From Nemertoderma westbladi (lineage: Eukaryota > Xenacoelomorpha > Nemertodermatida > Nemertodermatidae): 26,578 nt of DNA. Below the pieces are notes generated by a model. The model searched no databases. It was not told the origin of the DNA and saw nothing but the letters and a program-made list of their open reading frames with translations. Position 1 is the stretch's first letter. The number at the start of each line of letters is the position of its first letter. This document shows, piece after piece, positions 19,346-26,578 of the stretch. Location of the stretch: assembly GCA_032718475.1 (NCBI GenBank), contig JAUCBJ010007418.1, forward strand, positions 1-26,578. The letters are read 5' to 3'. A program made the translations under genes and the position numbers.

Positions 19346-20397
19346 ATTAAATAAAAATATGCATTGCGTGTGCAATAAATCGCTAAAATGCATCAATGCG
19401 TCTTTTCACCTATTCTCACACGAATGGTTCTGCCTACATTGTGTCTCTATAATGCTCTGAGCTGTCCCGAGTTCCTCCCCATCACTATCATCGTGTTACT
19501 TATAAATATTGTGGAAAGGAAATAATAATTATAGTATTTTATATCATTTACTGTATTTTATATTACTTTATTATATAATCTATTATACTTATTTGTTTTT
19601 TTTTTACTTTATTCCAGTTTACCCCGCCAGGGGGAAATTGTTAGGCCTAGGCCCTCTCATGTTATTTATTATTTTATGCCTTGGCCAATAGTGTTGTTTA
19701 TTAATTTGTAATTAGTGTCTCCCCCAAAATTTCCAAGCCCCATTTTTATATTTCTTATTATCCATTTATTATTATTATAACATACATTACTGACCGGTTG
19801 TTTTGTTGTTTTTCCTGTTGTTTTAACCCGAGGAGTAGACCCTTTCCTACCCCGAGGTGCTCTCTCATGTCGCCGATGTCTATGGCAACATATACATGTT
19901 ATCAACATGTTATAGTATAACATAAAAATAGTTTCTGTACTTTAGGCTTCAAAATTATTTCCGCTATTTATCCATCATGGAGTTTCCAATGTACTCTGTA
20001 CGTATGTCATAATAGAAACGGGTTGCCATTGTTGCATATTCCCGCTACATAGAGTTTGGGCTTTTTAGTGGTCGGTCCTGCTTTTCTCGTTCCTATGACA
20101 ATGGTCAATGGGCTGTTATTGCAAGAACGAATGTAGGCCTACCTATAGTCATGGGAACAACGTCTAGTGCCATTATATCGTGTATGGGCTTTCGAATTGT
20201 CAGTATTATTACCACAGAAACACTCGCAACAGGTTGTTATCTGTCACTTTAGTAAATTTGTAGACACCCAAACAATACAATATTACAAAATGTTTGTTAT
20301 GCCAAAATACAATATAAATAAAATTTATCATCATCCTACATTTTCCATATATATTGTTATGTATGTATTATGTATATGTTCATATATATTAAGGGGA
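19346..20397. other. AT-rich DNA, no gene seen
   Basis: It contains T- and TTATT-rich low-complexity sequence near 19530-19620. The region 19380-19500 might be the upstream part of the same gypsy-like element, but I could not find a conserved motif. Frames at 19509-19923 and 20167-20460 show no domain. Confidence 0.4.
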
Positions 20398-20411
20398 GGG
20401 GGGGGGGGGGG
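20398..20411 (+). repeat. 14-G homopolymer tract
   Basis: The tract, preceded by AAGGGGAG and followed by TACCCC, matches the one at 18400-18413 in length and upstream context (G-run, A, G-run). It may be a G-quadruplex former or a slippage-prone site; assembly error in such runs is common. Confidence 0.7.
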
Positions 20412-21075
20412 TACCCCTCAGGAGAGTTTATTTTTAAACAGCTTTAACTTCGTGGTCTAGGTCAATATCACTTTTATGTGGTGTCAAGCCAAAGTGGGGA
20501 AGGACAAAGAGCAACAATAATGGAAATTTTAAAATTAAATATTTCACCCTAGATACTACTAGTCCCGTAATATTTATCCAATATTTTTGAAACCAACTTT
20601 TTTGGACTCAGCACCTTCGAATCTACAAAAATTATCCGGCTGACAAGCTGGCAGGAGCGGAAAAACAACAGGTGTTGGTTGTTTTGTCCTAGGACTAAAA
20701 CAACACTTTTCTTAGATAGACTATCATTAGCAGAGTGTTGTTTTGTCCGGGAATAGTGTATAACCAATATAGTTATTTCTCGGGCTTCTTGAGTTAATAA
20801 ATAAGTCGGAAAATTATAAATAATGTTGGATACTGTATTCGATTTTTGGTTATTTTTATTTTATTTTTTTTTTTGGTTAGTTTTTGGTTAAAACTGGTTA
20901 TTCATGTAACTAAATATTGAACGGTGCAAATTTATAAATATTGTAACAAATTATCAATGTAAATAATTGCACCATGAATAATTAAACGTGATTTGCGATT
21001 CACTTATTTAATGCTTGGAATAGCACCTTACAGAATTGTTTATAGAACTATTACGACATTATTGTATATTACATT
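20412..21075. other. 3' flank of the coiled-coil gene, with a near-palindrome
   Basis: No gene is supported. GTTGTTTTGTCCTAGGACTAAAACAAC at 20678-20704 is a near-perfect palindrome centred on CCTAGG, and GTTGTTTTGTCC recurs at 20735. On the minus strand ATTAAA (plus-strand TTTAAT near 21007-21012) could serve as the polyadenylation signal of the gene that ends at 21076. Confidence 0.4.
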
Positions 21076-22071
21076 TCATTGCTGTAAAGGTTGCAATCTG
21101 TTCCCCTTCCTTTGGCCTTGTATCTGCCAGTTAGTCAATGCCAACTCAGGTATATCAGAGAGTATTTGGTTGTGTATCAATGGCCTGTACCTGTCTGTGT
21201 CTGCACTGTAAGCATCCCTTTGGGTGAATCTAACTGGGTGAGCGCGGATGTCTGGAGATTTCCCGAGACCTCGTTCGAACTCCCTAATCTTTAGCCTCAT
21301 GTCTTCTTTTTGTTTTCCCCAGGACTGAGAATTCCCTTTGAGAACCCCTTCCAAAGCTTCTATTTTGGCTTCCTTTTTGGCGAGGTCGCGTTTTAGTTTG
21401 GCGATATCTTTGTGTTTTATATCATCTTCTTGTTCGTATCTCGCCAACGCCCTTTTTAATCGAGCGTTCTCAGATCTCATAGTTTCCATGGCTTTATCCG
21501 CTAATCTATCCGCGTGTTTCGTAGATTTATTGCTACTTTGAAGAAGAGTCTCGAGTTTATGAATCACTTTTTCTTGATGTTTCAACGTCTCTTCCATATC
21601 CTTTTGATTATCTATTCTAGTCTGGTATTTTAACAGAATACTCTGCTGCGTTTGGTGAGAGTCTTTCAACGACAAATAACTCTTTTCGGTATCATTGTTT
21701 TTTATCAATTGATTCTGTAAATCTTGAATTTTAACTTTATATTTCTGAACCTGTTTGCTTTGTTCCGAAATTCCCCGTCTGATGGCTACGTACTTGTCTG
21801 CTAGTTGGGCCTTGGACATTCCCTCGAGTTCCACGGTACCCAGTATGGCCATAGCTTCTTCGTCGTAATCGTGTAATCGATGACGAAGCCTTTCGTTCTC
21901 GGATTGAGAGCCGTTCAGCTGTTTCCGCAACTCGAGTATATCGGCCCCCATCCTTCTAACAGCTTCTTTGTAATTGTCGATATCGTGGGACTGCTGTTCT
22001 ATTATCTGCATCGCTCTGTCTTCCAATGCAGCTTCATAGTTCGCCTCACTCATTGTCCCACTTCGAGACAT
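21076..22071 (-). CDS. Intronless coiled-coil protein, paralogue of the CCDC33 C-terminal half
   Basis: The intact 331-residue ORF begins MSRSGTMSEANYEAALE. From about residue 17 it aligns with the coiled coil of the gene at 15214 onward without gaps for more than 200 residues: AMQIIEQQ / AMQIIDQQ, LQNQLIKNND / LQNQLIENND, IEALEGVLKGNSQSWGKQKEDM / IAALERVLKDNSMQWGREKEDM (shown in pieces of the two proteins). Identity is a little under half by eye. It ends with its own tail after DRYRPL, which matches YRRYRPL in the partner. The C2 region and hinge are absent. The start is the first of two in-frame Met codons six residues apart. It is oriented toward its partner, 5 kb away. It is likely a ciliary or sperm structural protein by family; that is inference. 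It could also be one exon of a longer gene, but the Met and the short unique head argue for a complete ORF. Confidence 0.82.
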   Translation of the reverse strand: MSRSGTMSEANYEAALEDRAMQIIEQQSHDIDNYKEAVRRMGADILELRKQLNGSQSENERLRHRLHDYDEEAMAILGTVELEGMSKAQLADKYVAIRRGISEQSKQVQKYKVKIQDLQNQLIKNNDTEKSYLSLKDSHQTQQSILLKYQTRIDNQKDMEETLKHQEKVIHKLETLLQSSNKSTKHADRLADKAMETMRSENARLKRALARYEQEDDIKHKDIAKLKRDLAKKEAKIEALEGVLKGNSQSWGKQKEDMRLKIREFERGLGKSPDIRAHPVRFTQRDAYSADTDRYRPLIHNQILSDIPELALTNWQIQGQRKGNRLQPLQQ

Positions 22072-22719
22072 TGTGCTCTGAATTGCAACCTATTGCTTTG
22101 CTACGTTTTATATTAATTTAATTTCAGTTAAATAAATTGTAAGTACAGTACAGTATGTATGTAAGATAAGCTCAAAAAATATAGTGGTTTTATTTATTCC
22201 AGTTAATGTATATGCATTATTATGTATTCACAACTATACAGTCTTCCGTAAACTTGTTTACATGGTATCATAGGAACCATATCCAGTCTGAGCCAAATAA
22301 TTATTACACTGTAGAATAAAGTACCGGAACTAATAAATATTTGAGGAACGACATTCCAATAAATCACGGAGTGTGTAACTTCTATTATATGCAGTGAAGT
22401 ATGTTGTAACCCGAGGGGTAAGTTACAAGGCGTTATTAGTTGAAGGACTGTAGCGTACACTGAGTTGATTTAAGTTGTGCGTTTTATTCCGTGGTTTGGG
22501 GTAACTTAATTGGACTTTATGAATTGCAGACGTTGTACTACTGTATATGCATATGATTATATTAATTGTCGACTGCTACACCCACACCTGAATGAATTCG
22601 CGTGTCATTGGCAGTGATGCAGTCCCATCTCCGCGAATTCATATCTGGTCTCGGCGAATTAACAGTGTCAAATGTGAACGAGCAGGTTACATACAGTACG
22701 GTGACATAGAGCAGCCAAC
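22072..22719. other. Intergenic DNA upstream of the coiled-coil gene, up to the LINE
   Basis: The promoter of the minus-strand gene should lie near 22072-22200, but no clear motif is visible. A perfect 11-bp inverted pair, ATGAATTCGCG (near 22592) and CGCGAATTCAT (near 22632), encloses about 30 bases, and CGGCGAATTA follows at 22653. The minus-strand frame at 22562-22843 overlaps the LINE start and is a shadow. Confidence 0.4.
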
Positions 22720-22859
22720 AATTCTTTGAGTCCCTTTCCTGATGACCTTTCTGGCCCAAACCCTGGATCACCAGGGAGGCCAGATTGTGAGGGGGAGAGG
22801 GATTCTGGAGTTGGAGGCTACTCTCATGTTCCACCCCCACCAAGCCAGACAGACAAGAT

Positions 22860-23607
22860 CAACAAAGCCATTGGTGAGTCTGAAGCAAGTCACTAGACTA
22901 GCCTCAGTAAACACCCTAACACTCGGCTCCCCAATGCGACAAGCCTTGGCAGATAAGCTTTCTCTTAGCGCAGTGGGTGTTCAAGAGCACCGAATGCAGA
23001 CTGGACAGACTGATGAGGTTCTGATTCAGGACATGGGGGGCAGTTGGCGACTCACCCTCTCGTCAGCAGATGATAGTGGCATGGTGGAATTGGTCTATTG
23101 ATGAATCCAACTGCACATGCAGCATTGGCCAAAATAGACCAAATCTCTAACCGCATCATCCGTTGCCACTTCTCATGTTCTGGAACACTGGCTAAGAAGT
23201 TTCCTAAGGTGGTTCTGATTGTGTGCTACTCTCCAACTAGTGTTGCCCCTGTAGAGGAGGTGGAAAATTTCTACCACAATCTACAAGCAGCTACTGATGG
23301 AGTGGATGAGCATGCATTCTTAACATTCCTGGGAGACTTTAATGCAAGCCTGCATCAATCACCTACATCTCCCTGGGTCTATAGCAAAAGTGTTAACCGA
23401 AATTCCGTCCATCTTCAGGATTTTATCTCTGGAAATGGATTGTTTTCGGCTGGAACCGAGTTCAAGAAGCGAACTGGAAAGCTATGGACTCATAGTGGAC
23501 CCAGTGGTCACAAGTCCCAGATAGACCATATTCTGTTTCGTAGGAAATACAGGAGCTCTATAAAAATGCATCATCTATGCATTTACACTTCGACCCTTCT
23601 CCAGTGA
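22860..23607 (+). pseudogene. LINE endonuclease domain, frameshifted (copy 2)
   Basis: Two overlapping frames (to 23101 and from 23098) share one endonuclease that is continuous in the other copy. GVQEHR with the catalytic Glu lies in the first; GDFNA, SQIDHIL and the region before the final SDH motif lie in the second. The junction is a single missing base in GTGGCATGG where the intact copy has GTGGCAATGG. The frame is lost again after FRRKYRSS. The frame at 23342-23524 is a shadow, although it is conserved in both copies. Confidence 0.85.
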
Positions 23608-23759
23608 TCACCGCCTTATTGTGGCCAAGGTAAGACTTAGTCTGCGTGCTAGCAGAACAACGAAATCTGGTATGACTGGTCCTCTCTGTTGCAACAGCCA
23701 AGTGTGAGATCCAGCTTCACACTATAGCTGAGCAACAGGTATGAGGATCCTGCCTCTGA

Positions 23760-24350
23760 GGCGGCAGATCACTGCGAGGGCTATACTGCCTTCACAGAAG
23801 CAGCTGCAGAAGCAGTTCCTGTATACCCTCGAAACAGGAAAAGGGCCCCCTGGACTGACAACAAAGTTCAGAATTGCCGAAATGACCTCTATAAGGCGCA
23901 GAAAGAGTCCCGACTCAATCAGACTACAGCGGCCAAGAATGCAGTTAAGGCTGCATCTAGGTCCATGAACAGGCAGTACTCTGGTAATATACAGGAGCTA
24001 ATAAACCAACAGGTTGATGCCATCAATGATGCTGACGACAGCAGGCAATCATCTCAGGCATGGAAATCGATCAACTTGCTTACTGGGCGGAAAAGCCAAC
24101 CAACCACCAAGGTTAAGGCTGAATCACCAGCCGATCGCCTCAATCAATGGTTGGAAGGCCCACTTAGAAAAGCTCCTCAATAATGACAGGGTATTGCCTG
24201 ATAACTTTATAGGAGTGAAAGTGTCTGAGTCTGTACTGCCAGATATTCTCATTGGCGATATCTCCTTTGCTGAAGTGAAGGCTGCTGCAAAGAGCATTAA
24301 GACCAATCGTGCCAGTGGAGTAGATGGTTTCCCCCCCTGAGGTCTTTAAA
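23760..24350 (+). pseudogene. LINE linker between endonuclease and reverse transcriptase (copy 2)
   Basis: Coding sense continues in pieces: QAWKSINLLTGRKSQ and KAESPADRLNQW in one frame to about 24150, then AHLEKLLNNDRV and the pre-RT motif KTNRASGVDGFPP in another to 24340. The frame changes again at the run of C (24331-24338), where the intact reading would continue PEVFK. This layout, a grid-like linker before a K/A-x-G-x-DG motif, is usual for LINE polyproteins. Confidence 0.75.
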
Positions 24351-24414
24351 ATACCTGAGTGTTTAAAGCTCATCTATCCCATCATAGTACCGAACAACAA
24401 GAGTCCCACAAGAA

Positions 24415-25251
24415 ATGAAAACAAATAAGTTGGTGCCAGTTCCCAAGAAGGGCAACCTAACACTCTATGGTTCTTTTCGGGGAATCTCATTGATCTCGAT
24501 TGCTGCAAAGCTATATAATAGAATTCTATTAAATCGCATCAGGGATCCCATTGAGAGACTGCTCCGTGGAAATCAGAATGGGTACCGTAAAGGTCATGGG
24601 ACCATGGAGCCCATTTTGGGACTTAGAAGGATAATTGAAGAGTTATCAAAAAAGAAAGACAGGCATCTGGCTGTTATCTTTGTTGACTTCTTCAAGGCCT
24701 TTGATTCAGTCTCTCGCTCACGTATGTTCAGCATACTTTCAATATATGGGATTCCTGATGAAATTATTGCAGCAATCAGATCAGTATGCGATGGTTCGAC
24801 AACATTTGTGTCTACTGTTGACGGTGACACAGAACCATTTGCGGTGTTATGGGGCGTCCTCCAGGGAGACACACTTGCACCATTCTTGTTCATAATTGTG
24901 GTTGACTATGTTCTACGCATGTCCTTAGATCATCATAATGATGATGGGGTGATGATAACTCCACCTACTGGCTCCAGAAGTCGACGAAATCCTGCCAAGT
25001 ACCTAACTGATCTAGACCTTGCTGATGACTTAGGAGTACTCTCAGAATCACTAGAGGGAGCCCAATGGCTCCTCAGCTCATTAGAACATGCTGCTTCTAG
25101 TGTTGGTCTTTTTATTAACTCCAGAAAGACCAAAATTTTGACAGTTAACTTTGAAATTTCTCAGCAAGTCTCTGATCGGATGAGCATAAGCTCAAAGGAT
25201 GGTATGAGTAGTAGAGTCTTGGTCCTCTCGGTGACAGTTAGACCTAACTGA
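24415..25251 (+). pseudogene. LINE reverse transcriptase domain, copy 2
   Basis: The 278-residue open frame holds the reverse transcriptase core: VPVPKKGNL and YGSFRGISL (fingers), LRGNQNGYRKG, FVDFFKAFDSV with the first catalytic Asp at residue 91, GVLQGDTLAPFLF at 148-160 and DLADDLGVLSE with the Asp pair at 204-205, then GLFINSRKTK. The motif set, GVLQGDTLAP in particular, resembles RTE-like LINEs; this is inference. The usual YADD/FADD box reads LADD here. The C-terminal thumb and tail are missing: after about residue 265 sense is lost. The ATG is simply the first Met after an upstream frameshift, so this is a fragment of the polyprotein, not a separate gene. Confidence 0.9.
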
Positions 25252-25609
25252 CTGGCGCCAGCCAGTCAGGGAGGGTTTCATTGGGTGTCATTGGCGCCAG
25301 CTTGGGTTCGAATTTTGAGTATCGTCGACCGGGTGTTTTTCGCTCTTGGGGACGTTCTTCGGGGGTCTGTAAATGGCCCAAATGGTGGAGATCCAAGGTA
25401 TCGGAAGTTGTGGAAGAAGAGACAGTCCATCCACTGGTGGAAGTTGCGGGTTGAGACTCGTGGAGGGTTGACCTCTAATTCTTCAGTCGGGACCGTATCT
25501 CGTCGCGATCGCGTATGTGCAGATTCCTCAACCATCGCATGTTTGGCAGTCCGTTTTAACTTTGTGTTCCTTGTTTCTTAAAGAAGATGGATCGGTAGAG
25601 CGTAGTTTG
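25251..25609. other. GC-richer stretch after the LINE, unassigned
   Basis: It contains a perfect short stem, TGACTGGC-GCCA-GCCAGTCA (25250-25269), and CATTGGCGCCAGC near 25289, whose TGGCGCC recalls a retroelement primer-binding site. No LTR end precedes it, so I do not call one. Overlapping frames on both strands (25278-25581) have no known domain. It may be LINE 3' sequence or a different element inserted there. Confidence 0.35.
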
Positions 25610-25715
25610 GCGATATATATTAGTTATATATATTATATTATATATATTATATATTATATATATCATATATTATATATATTATATAGCGATATATATTATA
25701 TGATATATATTAGCA
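25610..25715. repeat. AT dinucleotide-like microsatellite (TATATATT)n
   Basis: About 100 bases of TATATATTATATT-type repeats, interrupted by two GCGATATATAT phrases (25609 and 25686). It gives a spurious Ile/Tyr-rich frame. Confidence 0.9.
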
Positions 25716-25865
25716 CATATATACACGTAATAGGCAACATTGCAGTATGCATACTTATGCAGTATTGTGAACACTGAAATACATGTTGCATATAACTGAG
25801 TCAGTCATCATTACCTTGTTATACTTATACTGCGGGATTACACCCTTACATGTTGCAAGAGCATC

Positions 25866-26129
25866 GACGTAGAAAAGATTTGAAAGTAATTTGTGCTAAA
25901 TCTATCCACGCACTCAAAAGTTGTTGTAACTTTAGTATTTACAAGGCGTACTCCAAAATGGAACCCAATATTGGTTTATGTAGTTTAGTGTCTCTCTAGT
26001 TACGTAATAAATATTCGAGAACATTGAATTATTTAACGTTGAGTAATGAGAATCAGGAGTTAAAGAGTAAGATAATTTGAATCGCAATAACTATGGAAGC
26101 AATATAGTAAAATACTACAGCTTAATTTA
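25866..26129 (-). repeat. Dispersed repeat, inverted copy of 10215-10499, interrupted by a transposon
   Basis: Its reverse complement matches 10215-10499 with roughly three in four bases. The match stops exactly at TTTA|CAGGGTGTCCC, where the next element begins, so the transposon appears to have inserted into this repeat at a TA dinucleotide. Confidence 0.7.
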
Positions 26130-26578
26130 CAGGGTGTCCCAATAAATTTGATCCGGTTTTAAAGTTTAATAACTCGTCACAATGAGCATCAATCGCAGAC
26201 TTCTTGGTATCATATGAAAGCCAATAGGTGAACTTAAACTTTGGAATGCATTATCGGTGATTTTGTTGCTATGGTAAACAATAATTATCCTTATAATTAA
26301 GCCCAACTTTTTTATTGAATTAGAATGTTTAAATAGTTTATACAGTTAAATTCAGAACATGTATCTTTAAATAAAATAGATAAATGATTATTCACACAGT
26401 CCTTAGTGATGAAGTTAAATTAATTGGTCTGTCAGTATACTTTATGGTTTGTAAACTTTATGGTTTGTAAATTTCAATGTGGCCTCCACCTATTTCTTTC
26501 ACCTTCATAAGCCTCTTGATCGTTTCTTGGAAACAGTTTTGTAAATGATGATGCGGAATTGTTTCCAGTGCGGAATTA
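26130..26578 (-). mobile_element. Tc1/mariner-like transposon, 3' end (runs off window)
   Basis: It starts at CAGGGTGTCCCAATAA directly after TA, the usual target dinucleotide; CAGGGTGTCC-type termini are known from Tc1/mariner-like elements. The transposase C-terminus lies further right on the minus strand, separated from the terminus by ~330 bases of AT-rich 3' sequence. The other end is outside the window, so the terminal repeat cannot be confirmed. Confidence 0.65.
26458..26578 (-). CDS. Transposase C-terminus, Tc1/mariner (IS630) type, partial
   Basis: Forty codons enter from the right edge and end at the TAA at 26458. They read NSALETIPHHHLQNCF, then RLMKVKEIGGGHIE and a short tail. 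The pattern of LQNCF followed by a basic helix and GGHIE just before the stop is the typical end of Tc1/mariner-type transposases, which cut and paste their element at TA. No break is seen in the visible part. The catalytic DDE/D region lies outside the window. It is too short to have been detected as an ORF by length. Confidence 0.7.
   Translation of the reverse strand, partial: NSALETIPHHHLQNCFQETIKRLMKVKEIGGGHIEIYKP

Larger units (their letters stand above)
22720..25250 (+). mobile_element. Second LINE copy, 5'-truncated and decayed (RTE-like)
   Basis: From 22720 this matches the reverse complement of the left-edge copy, at well over nine in ten bases in the endonuclease part, up to 23800 where that copy leaves the window. 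It begins about 42 codons after the other copy's ATG, so it is 5'-truncated. Differences that break the frame are: an insertion of 19 bases net near 22845, loss of 12 bases near 22947, one lost base near 23080, a rearranged stretch near 23565 and a 12-base-scale loss near 23670. Beyond the endonuclease come an AWKSINLLTGRKS linker, a SGVDGFPPEV motif and the reverse transcriptase. Recognisable LINE sequence stops at about 25250. Confidence 0.88.

Noticed and set aside
21091-21541. Plus-strand frames over the coiled-coil gene
   Set aside because: They are shadows of the minus-strand ORF at 21076-22071.
25285-25310. Retroelement primer-binding site (TGGCGCC)
   Set aside because: No LTR end precedes it and no second LTR is visible in the window.

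Overview
This is a window of a metazoan nuclear genome. It is AT-rich and gene-poor, has spliced coding sequence and C2H2 zinc-finger genes, and carries many eukaryotic mobile elements and simple repeats. Nothing in it looks prokaryotic. A cilium/sperm-type coiled-coil gene (CCDC33 family), RTE-like LINEs and frequent short palindromes such as AGGCCT and ACCGGT fit a marine invertebrate, but I cannot name the species from sequence alone.

Layout. Positions 1-1218 (-) hold the first 406 codons of a non-LTR retrotransposon ORF. It is unbroken, has a clear endonuclease domain and runs off the left edge; its 5' leader follows to about 1690. Positions 3118-6463 hold two head-to-tail C2H2 zinc-finger genes on the minus strand. 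The one at 5444-6463 is intact with eight fingers at a strict 28-residue period. The one at 3118-4114 had the same eight-finger layout but is decayed. Positions 7745-9310 are repetitive: a GTC microsatellite, about six ~145-bp monomers that each end in a CCGCTAGAGGG-type motif, and a 13-bp minisatellite. Positions 9985-10672 are rich in inverted repeats, and 11235-11300 looks like a CCAAT/TATA promoter. Positions 13032-13197 are a complete short inverted-repeat transposon with an internal 22-bp tandem palindrome.

The main host gene is at 13355-16101 (+): the last two exons of a CCDC33-like gene (C2 domain plus long coiled coil). A second, intronless gene at 21076-22071 (-) encodes only the coiled-coil part of the same family and converges on it tail to tail. 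Between them lie a short dispersed repeat, an unrecognised 125-codon open frame with a CxxC...CxxC pattern, a broken Ty3/gypsy-like integrase and two 14-G tracts.

Positions 22720-25250 (+) hold a second, decayed and 5'-truncated copy of the LINE seen at the left edge, in opposite orientation; it supplies the reverse transcriptase part. The window ends with a repeat also found at 10215-10499. A Tc1/mariner-like element, whose transposase C-terminus is visible at the right edge, has inserted into that repeat.

The parts most worth following up are the CCDC33 inverted pair with its domain-level split, the intact versus decayed paralogous zinc-finger pair with an unusual linker, the intact edge LINE ORF, the 22-bp palindrome transposon, and the repeat array that carries a CTCF-like motif.
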